Source: Tribonema minus (Eukaryota; Sar; Xanthophyceae; Tribonematales; Tribonemataceae). From it: a DNA stretch of 64,000 bases. The first letter of the stretch is position 1; the number at the start of each line of letters is the position of its first letter. Below, in pieces: positions 1 through 9,500 of the stretch. Position numbers and translations under genes: made by a program. Location: positions 248,001-312,000 of the forward strand of contig JAFCMP010000179.1 in assembly GCA_017506865.1 (NCBI GenBank), written 5' to 3'. A model generated the notes under the pieces. The model had not been told where the DNA came from. It made no database searches and saw only the letters and a program-made list of their open reading frames with translations.

Positions 1-2
1 CC

Positions 3-287
3 TCCTGTCAAGCAGCGCACAATGCGGGTTCAAACGAAGGCGACACCAACAACCTCACAAAGCGTGTCATGCGTCCTGCTATATCTGACATGTCCGTTCG
101 AGAGGAGCGCAAAGCCCTGCAGGAAATCAGGAGCATGACTAATCCACGCCCCTGCGATGTGCTACAATGTAACGGCATGTCTGTTGCGGAATTTGCCCTG
201 CGTTACACTAACGGGCATCATTCGAAACGTCTCAAAAAGAACCAACTCAAGCAAGAGAAAAAGAAGGGGTCGCCGATTTCTACATAA
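3..287 (+). CDS. Partial unknown protein, cut by the left edge
   Basis: This frame is open from the first bases of the window to a TAA at 285-287, giving at least 94 residues, so it may be the 3' end of a gene that starts to the left. The first ATG inside the window is at 69. The C-terminus is strongly basic, ending in a run of Lys and Gln after a short hydrophobic segment. No domain is recognised. The alternative is a chance open frame; only the uninterrupted run to the edge and the basic tail favour a gene. Confidence 0.3.
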   Translation, partial: SCQAAHNAGSNEGDTNNLTKRVMRPAISDMSVREERKALQEIRSMTNPRPCDVLQCNGMSVAEFALRYTNGHHSKRLKKNQLKQEKKKGSPIST

Positions 288-591
288 TGATCATGTTCAT
301 TATTTTTGCAACAGTACAGGTAAGAGAGAGCAATGCCTTCGACTGGTGCTACACAAGTGTCTCCTTTCTTTGATACTGTCATTGACTTCCAGAGTGTGTG
401 CAAACCTGAGTGTTGCCAGCAACGAACGCCGCTTGTGAACGCAGCACTCGATTTGGCAACCACTGACTGTATTGCCGTGTCCACACACGCAAATTCGATC
501 TGTTGATGGCTGCAGTAACATGCTCAATCATCAGAGCCTCACCATTTATGCTCTTCACAAAGGAGTACCTTTAACATGTCAGATTCCGTCA
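288..591. other. Intergenic stretch, nothing recognised
   Basis: Short overlapping open frames occur on both strands but none has a recognisable motif. The stretch separates the possible partial gene at the left edge from the 3' end of the giant minus-strand fibre gene. Confidence 0.5.
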
Positions 592-3500
592 CTAGACCTT
601 TATGATGTAATACAACACCAGGTATGGCGGCAAGATGGACACAGCCGACCCTGATCCCGTGTTGCCGAGGGTAATGCCAGTGGAGGCAGCGTAGATACCG
701 ATCCCTGTGGTCTTTGAACCAGTAGTGACATCGGTCGCATTGAGGTTTGTATCCCAATTTGACAAAGTTGCCGGGTTCGTAGAACCATTGTCGGTGTTGG
801 TCGGCACTGAGTGGGTGTGCCCGGGGTCATATATAGTGTGAGCGTGTGTCGGATCCGACACTGTGTGGCTATGAGATGGTAGCTGTGCTACGCTCAGAGT
901 CACAGAGGTCGCGCCACCCGACTTGGCAAGGGCATTAAAAGTTGTGACGGTAGTGTCTCGCATGATAGGTACCCGGCCTCGCATGTCAGGGAGCATGAAG
1001 TGTGTTGATGCGGGTGTACCCACGTTGTAAGTAGTCCCTATCACCGCAAACAGTGTTGAATACGTTGTCCGCGACACTGTGGATCCATCGCAGGCCAGAA
1101 ATCCAGCAGGTGCCGTCCCCGCCGCATATTGAAGTATCGTCCCCGTCGGCATATAATTGAAAGTCCCTCCAAAGCTGACATTACCACTGAGAGACGTGTT
1201 ACCGTCGACGGTGAGATTGGACGGCAGTGACAGGGAACTCATGCTCAGCGTCCCCGTGGTTAGTACCCCGCCAACAGTCAGATTGTTCTTCACGTACACG
1301 GAAGGAGCGTAATTGATGCCCTCCGTAGTAGACAGAGAATGTGTCGCGCCTGCGTTTACAGGAGTTACAGCCCCGGTGCCAAAACTGATGGTGAACGTGC
1401 CGGCTCCGTACGCCGTCGCCTTGTTGAGGACGCTCACGTACCCCGTGCACGTCTCTCCGAGGGCGCTCGTTACGTGCACGTAATGCGTCGTAGTCGAAAA
1501 AGCGAGGTCGGTCAGTGTCACGGTCGATATCCCGAGACCGTTCGATCCATTAGAACCTGAGCACTCTACCCACCAGCACCTCATGTTGCTCGAGTCCCCA
1601 TACGTGCTCGCTGAATAGTTGATGTGGATGATAGCCCTACACTGCTTTGTCGCCCCCACTAAATGAATGACAACTTCTCCGTTAAAATCGTCACCGAAGT
1701 AGCCCAGCCGCAAGATTCCGCCTATTCCCAGGTAGTTGGCCGTTGTGTTTGCCGTAGACCCGAGCAGCCTGCCCGTCACCGCCAGATCAGAAGACATCGT
1801 AGCCGCGCCCGTCACATTCAAAGCCCCCCCTAAACTGGTGGCGCCAGTGCCCACTGTTAATGTCTTTGCGTCCGCCACGACCACATTGTCTGCAAAGGTT
1901 GTTGTACCTGTGACACCGAGAGTGCTGCTCAGGACCGTCGCACCCGTCACATTCAGAGCCCCCCCCAGATTGGTGGTGCCAGTGCCGACCGTTAACGTCT
2001 TTGCAGCTGCAATTGCAACATTGTCAGCAAAGTTGGCGACACCTGACACGCCGAGTTGTTTTGTCATACTGACATTATCAGCAAACGCTGATGTGCCAGA
2101 CACTCCAAATGACCCTCCGACATTGTATGTGCACGCCGCAGAAAACACTGTGCCTCCTGCAGGTAGAGTTGTTGACGAGGTGAGACTTGACGCGACAGTA
2201 AATGGGCTGGTGGTCCTTCCCAGCACAGTGGCATCCAGATTGCTGGGGACACTAGTGCCCCCATTGCTCAGATACACATACACCTCATGGACCAGAATGT
2301 TCGAGCTCATGTTGGTGATTGCGATAGAATCAATCTTACCATATCCTGCATAGTATTCGCCCCCCCTCTTCACCTGCACACTAGTTCCACAGTAGTTCAA
2401 ATAATTGATGTCTACGGTGGCCGAATCAATGAGATAACTATTGGCCGTATTTATGTCAATGGTCCCCCAAAACCCATACTGATACGATCCAATGAGTACC
2501 CACGAGTTGACAGGTATCGATGAGAAAGAAACTCGCTTTCCCATAATTTGCGGCACGGTCAGAGTACCACCTACAGTAATTGACTTTGTTCCTGAAATAG
2601 TGACGTCATTGTTGAAGGTTGAGACACCACTTACACTCAGTGCGTCAGCAAGCGTCGTGGCCCCAGCTACATTTAGTGTGTTCGACAATACAGCTGCCTT
2701 GGCCACTGTGAGAGCCCCAGATATTTGAGTGTCTGCTGTGACATTGAGTGTGCCTCCTAGCGCTGTCGATCCACTGCTTATCGTGAGGCCATTGCTGAAT
2801 GTAGACAGCTGACTTACCTGCAGGGTGCCAGCTACTGTAGTCTTCTGAAATGAGCTGTTGCCAGATATCACCAAATTGCCACTGACATTTGCTGCCCCCA
2901 CCGTGAGCAGCGCACTCGTGTCTGCAAACGTCAGCCCACTATTGCTGAGCACAGACCCCCCTCCAACTGACACAGTGGAGAGGGATGATGGCAACACAAG
3001 ACCTGACGAGCTCAGAGAGAGGCCTGTTCCGTGATCCACTGTAAATGCTTTTCCTGTTGGCACATCTACACCAATACTGGAGTCCCATGTAGATCGGAAG
3101 TTGTTGTAGAGGATACTGGCTGAATTCGATCCGCTGCCAAGGTACATACCACCACCATCAAACAAAGTTGGATCCGTAGAGTTGGTGGCGAGCGCAATTG
3201 ACTTATCATCGACATTAACAGAGCTGGAGTTTACTGAGATGACCGTTCCCTGCACCTGGAGATCGCCTTTGACTAGCAGAGTCTGATTCAACACCACATT
3301 TCCTGTAACATCCAGCCCCCCACCCATACTAGTGTTTCCGCTCATGACAGACAATGTCTTGCCTGCAGCAATGGTTGTATTGTCCTGCAGCTGAGTGATA
3401 CCTACCACATTGAGAGGCCCACCTAGCGTGGTGGTTCCACCTGCGCCGACTGTGAGCGTGCTTGAAAGTGTCGCTGCACCGGTAGCTGACAGGGTGCCCG

Positions 3501-6500
3501 TCACGTTCATGTTCTGTGTTACCGCCACATTGCTGCTTACCGTCAAGCTCTTGGCAACAGACACGTTATCACTGAAGGTCACTGCCGTCTTGAAAGTTGG
3601 CACAGCCCGGACGTCCATTGTCTGCGCACCAGTGGTGGCGCCGAATTGTTGATTGCCCAACAGCACCGTGTCGGAGGCCACATTTAGAGTCCCTCCCAGT
3701 ACTGTCGGCCCGCTGCCCACAGTGAGGGACTTTCCCGCCGACACTGCCACATTGTCTTGCATCTGGGTCGCTCCTGCTACAGTCAAGCTGCCACCTAAAG
3801 TGGTGCTGCCCCCGGTGCCTACTGTCAGCGGCTTGGATGCAGAAATGGTCACACCATTCGTCATGGTGGCGAGCCCTCCGACCTGCAGAATGCCACTGAC
3901 TGTCGTGTTGCAGTAGAGCGAAGCGTCATTAGTGTATACAGTGATGCCAGCCGTACTCATTCCAGAGGTGAAGTCGCCAAGGCCCGCCACATTCAGTGTG
4001 TTGGACATTGTGACCGCCTTTGACACTGTGAGAGCGCCTGACAGTTGCGCATCTGCAGTCACACTGAGTGTCCCTCCCAGTACTGTGGACCCACTGCCCA
4101 CAGTGAGAGACTTTCCCGCCGACACTGCCACGTTGTCTTGCATCTGGGTCGCTCCTGCCACAGTCAAGCTACCACCCAAAGTGGTGGCACCCCCCACACC
4201 AATGGTCAATGATTTACCAGCTTCACCTACAATGCCGTTGCTGAATGTTGCAGTTCCTCCCACTGTAGCAGTGCCTGAAATCACGGCATTGCTGTACACA
4301 TTCAAGTCTGACGTATGCACTGTGAGCCCTGCAATGCTTGCACTGTTTGAAACGGTCACCACTCCACCCACAGTTACAGAGTCTGACATGACCACTGGAT
4401 ACGACAGAGTTGTGTTGCCCGCCACAAGAAGTGCACCGCCCACACTGACATCCTTAGATGCAGTAACGTTGTCTTGCAGTGTAGCGGTGGATGCCACAGA
4501 CAAAGCTCCACCCAAGCTAGTGGCGCCACCTGCACCAACTGTCAATGCTTTGCCCGGCGCACCTACAATTCCATTATTGAAGGTCGCCACCCCTGCAACT
4601 GTAGTCGTGCCTGACATCACCGCATTACTGTAAACATTCAAGTCTGCTGTATGGACCGTCAGCCCTGCAATGCTTGCGCTGTTGGAGACCGTCACGATGC
4701 CTGCAATATCAATTGAGTCGCTTATAGTGACTGCCTTGGACAAAGTGGTGTTGCCGGCCACCGTCAGAGCTCCTCCGACCCCCACATTTTTGGAAGCTGT
4801 GACATTGTCTTGAAGAGTAGATGTGGACGTGACGGTTAGATTCCCACCCAGGCTAGTGGCGCCACTGCCCACAGTGAAGGTTTTTCCCGCAGCTACTGCA
4901 GTGTTGTCATTGAGTTGCGTGGTGCCAGACACAGTCAGGTTGCCGCCCAGTGTGGTTTCACCTCCTGTTCCGACAGTAAGCGGCTTGGCTGCTGAAATGG
5001 CTACACCGTTGGTCATGGTGGCGAGGCCGCCTACCTGCAGTGTCCCGCTCACAACCGCGTTGGAGTAGATAGACGCGTCATTGGTGTAGACGGCAATACC
5101 GGCTGTGCTGACGCCGGAGGTAAATGTGCCTAACCCCGCCACATCTAGCGTGTTGGACAATGTCACGGCACTGGACGCTGCTAGAGCTCCTGACAGCGCT
5201 GTGTTTGCAGCCACGCTGAGAGTCCCACCTAGCGTGGTAGCGCCACTGCCCACAGTGAAAGTCTTGCCCGCAGCTACTGCAGTGTTGTCATCGAGTTGCG
5301 TGGTGCCAGACACTGTCAGATTCCCGCCCAGTGTGGTAACGCCCCCCGTTCCTACAGTGAGCGGCTTGGCTGCTGAAATGGCTACACCGTTGGTCATGGT
5401 GGCGAGGCCGCCTACCTGAACAGTCCCGCTCACCACCGCGTTGGAGTAGATGGAGGCGTCATTGGTATGGACGGTGATACCTGCTGCGCTTATGCTGGAA
5501 CTGAATGTACCCACACCGGCAACATCCAGTGTATTGGACATGGTGACCGCTTTTGATACAGTCAGCGTGTTGGAGATAGTGCAGGCGCCCCCGACAGATA
5601 ATGAGCCCGTTACATTTGCACTGGAGCCGATGCTCATGGTGCCAGCAATGGTAGCGTTGCCAGAATCTGCAGCCAGTGACATGAGAGGGGTTTCTGAGGA
5701 ATTCTCCCAGATGAATCCGCGCCCTGCCGTGTTTGCAATCCTGTTCCTGAGAGCGTACCCTGTGACACCCCCCAATCCCTGTGTGTTGCCAGAGCTCCAG
5801 GATTTTCCTGTGCCTGTCAGACCGACATAAGTCGCGATGTGGTTGTCCTTGCCATTGGCGTGCTGGATTCCGTACGTGCCTCCTTCAACATTGGATTCGT
5901 TCACGCGCAATGTGCTCCAAACACTGACGTAGCTCCCTGAGGTAATGTTCGTCTGACACCAGAGGGAGTTCCACATTCTTGCTGCGCCCGTGACGTTAGC
6001 GGTACCGGTCACTGCGAAGTTGCCAGACATGGTGGAGTTGCCAGCAACAGACAGCGTACCACCCAGAGTGGTGGATCCGTTGCCAACGGTGAGAGGCTTT
6101 GTCGCTGCCACCGTGATGCCATTATTGAAGGTCGCCAATCCTGCACTCGTCAACGTACCAGAAACCACTGCATTGGTGTAGACAGACAGGTCCCCTGAGG
6201 CCACAGTCATGCCGCCGGATGCTGTGACAGCGCTGGAGAACGTTGCAAAGCCTGCCACATCTAGAGTGTTACTCAGAGCAACACCATTAGCTACTGTCAA
6301 GTTGCCTGAGACACCCACATTGGACAGCGCAGACAAGTTGCCTGACACAGCAGTCTGCCCTCCAACAGAGAGTGAATTCTGTAACGCTGTGCCTCCAGTG
6401 ACGGTCAGTGTGCCACCCATGGTGGTCGCGCCATCGCCGATCGCTACTGACTTGCCAGCAGCAACAGAAAAGCCGTTCCCGAAAGTGGCCCGTCCTCCTG

Positions 6501-9500
6501 CCGCCAGTGTTCCGGAGAGTACAGTGTTTGCATATACACTGAGATCATTCGTGTACACCGTCATGCCCGCTGCGCTTATGGGAGACTCAAATGCAGCAGG
6601 ACCCTGCACGTCTAGGTTGGCCATTGTGCATGTACCTGTGATAACTGAGTTTACGGAAGTGCTAGTACCAGCAACTGTGATGGAGCCTGTGGTGATAGCT
6701 GCAGTCGACGATGCAAACGACATGCCACCAGCTGAGAGCACAACGTTTGAGGCACCTATCTGAATGTTAGCTATTGGAGACCCCATCGTCAGCGTGCTCT
6801 CGCTCATTGTCACACCCTCACCAGTAAGAAGGTTCGCTCCTGAGCCTATCAAGTAGCTATTCCCCTTCTTTGTGGCAACAGAGACATTTGACACCCATGA
6901 GGTGAGGCTGTTGTCGTATGTGAAACTAATTGCGTTCGTGCCGTTTCCGAGCTGCATGCCACCATCTTGTAGTTGCGCCCTGTCGGTTGTGTTGTATGCC
7001 AATCCCACGCTCTTGTCGTCGACATTCACAGTTGCAGCTGAGATGGCTGTGACCACTCCTGACACAAAAAAGTCACCATACACGGTCAAATTCTTGCTTA
7101 CAGATACGTTGCCATCTACTGTCAGGTTTTTCTGAGCATGCAGAGTGCTGCCCACAGTGAGCTCACCGGTCACTGTCGTGTTGGTGTATATGGCTGCTTC
7201 TGATGTGTGAACCACTAGTCCCGCTGCGGAAATTGCGTTTGCAAACGTTGCTGAACCCGACACCGTAAGGGCCTTGCTCATCGTCACGTCATCAGAAACG
7301 CTCAACTTTCCAGTGAGACTAGTGTCGCCTCCCGTCACAGCAAGGCTTTTAGAGATTGAGACTGTGTTTGAGAAGGAGGCAGGGCCAGCAACAGACAACA
7401 CGTTGCTCAGCGCAACGCCCTTTGTGACCGACACGTTGCTCTCAATATCAACGTTGCCAACCAGAGTTGAGTCGCTGGCGACTGTTAGAGTCCCCCCCAA
7501 TGATGTGGCGCGTCCACCAGCGACGGTCACCCCGTTGTTGAAAGTTGTCAGCCCCCCCATCGTGACTGCTCCAGATGCTATCATATTGGAGTACACATTC
7601 AAATCATTGGTATAGACCGTCAAGCCATTGGAGGTGGCTCCTCCAGAGAAGGTGGCCAGCTTCTGCACGTCCAGCGTGTCGCTTACAGCAACAGGTCTCG
7701 TCATCAATGTGTTGCCGCTGAGGGTCGTGTCGCCGCTGATCTGCACCGCCCCCCCCAACGTTGTCTGACCCGTCCCTACAGTCAGCGTTTTCCCATTTGC
7801 CAAGGCCAAATTGTTGAAGGATGCTGACCCTCCTACACTGAGAGAACCCGACATGACGGTGTTGCAGTACAGTGCAGCGTCATTCGTGTGTACCGTAAGA
7901 CCTGCAGTTGCGAGGGCAGTATCAAAGCTGGCAGATCCGGACACGTCAAGGTCAGCGAGCGTTGCCGCATGAGATACACTAACATTTCCAATCGTCGCAT
8001 TGCTGGCTACCGCCAGAGAAGACCCTGCAGCGACTTGCAGTGTCTTGCTATTTGCGATTGTAACACCCTGATTGAAAGTGGCCTCATTGTCCACCTGTAG
8101 CGTGCCAAACATCATGGTGTTGGAATATAGATTAACATCGTCGGTGTGCACCACAAGCCCTGAACACGCGACTGCCGAGTCGAACACTGCAGCACCCCCG
8201 ACCTGGAGCCCCCCGCCCAGTATCGTGTCGCCGCTGGTGACCGCGAGGTACTTACCTGCAGCAACGGTTACGTTATCACGCAGCTCTGTTGCTCCAGTGA
8301 TCTGAGTGGAACCGGAGAAGTTGACTGCACCTACAAATGTTGTCACGCCGCCGACCTGCAAGTCACCACCGAGCGTCGTCTTACCTGCTACACCCAGATT
8401 GTTCTGCAGTGTGGCAGATTTGGTCACGCTCAGGTTCCCACTCACAGTGGCATCGCCGCCTACTCCGAGGTTCTTGGACAGGACAACGTTATCCTGCATG
8501 GTGGAAACGCCAGCCACTGACAACGTGCCCCCCAAAACGGTTGAACCAGAGGCGCCCACCGTTAAGCTCTTGCCAGCTGCCACAACAGCTCCGTTGCTGA
8601 GTGTCGCGGTTCCACCCACCTGCAGAGCACCTGACACAACGGTGTTGGTGTACACATTCAGATCTGAAGTATGCACTGTGAGGCCCGCAGCGCTCACAGG
8701 GGCGCTGAATGTCGATACACCTGACACATCGAGAGTGTTTGCCAGCACCACGCTCTTGTTAGCAAGCAAGCTGCCGTTCAATGTCACAGCATTCGAAACG
8801 GTTATATTGCCTGACAGTAAAGTGTTGCCCAAGACAACGAGAGCGCCTGCGAGCGATGTATCGCCAGCTGTCACGTTCATGCCCACATTGGAGACAAGCC
8901 CGCTGCTTGAAACATTGGCCAGCTCCACAGCATTGGCACAGAACGACATGGTGCCAGAGGATGGTACATTATGCCACACTTTGTTAGTGTCAACGCCAAT
9001 TGCAATGTCAAAGGTGGACGGCGTCGCGCTTCCGTACAGGCGCAACCGCGAGCCGGCATCTGTGCCGGGTGGCCCGGTTATCGAGCCGGTGGTGTTGGCC
9101 CAGGATATGGGCTTCCCCATGTACAGATTTGATGCAACATTGGCGCTACCACTAACGAGCAATGCCTTGTTGCTCGCAACCAGCAAATTGTCTTGGAACG
9201 AGGCCGCTCCGCTCACAGAGAGGGTGTTGCCCAGCACTGCGCTCTGAGAGGCTGGAACAGCAAGCCCCCCTGACAACGTTGAAAGTCCTCCGACGTTAAG
9301 CGCGCTTGACACTACAGCATTCGTATACACGCTCAGATCGGCTGTATGCACTGTGAGCCCCGCTGCCGTTACAGCATTGGAAAATGATGTGAGGCCGTCT
9401 ACAACCAGTGAGTTGTTGAGTGTGACGGGCTGAGTGGCTGTAAGCGTGTTGGTAAGGACAACAGGACCAGCCACACTCAGGCTCTTTGATAGAGCAACAT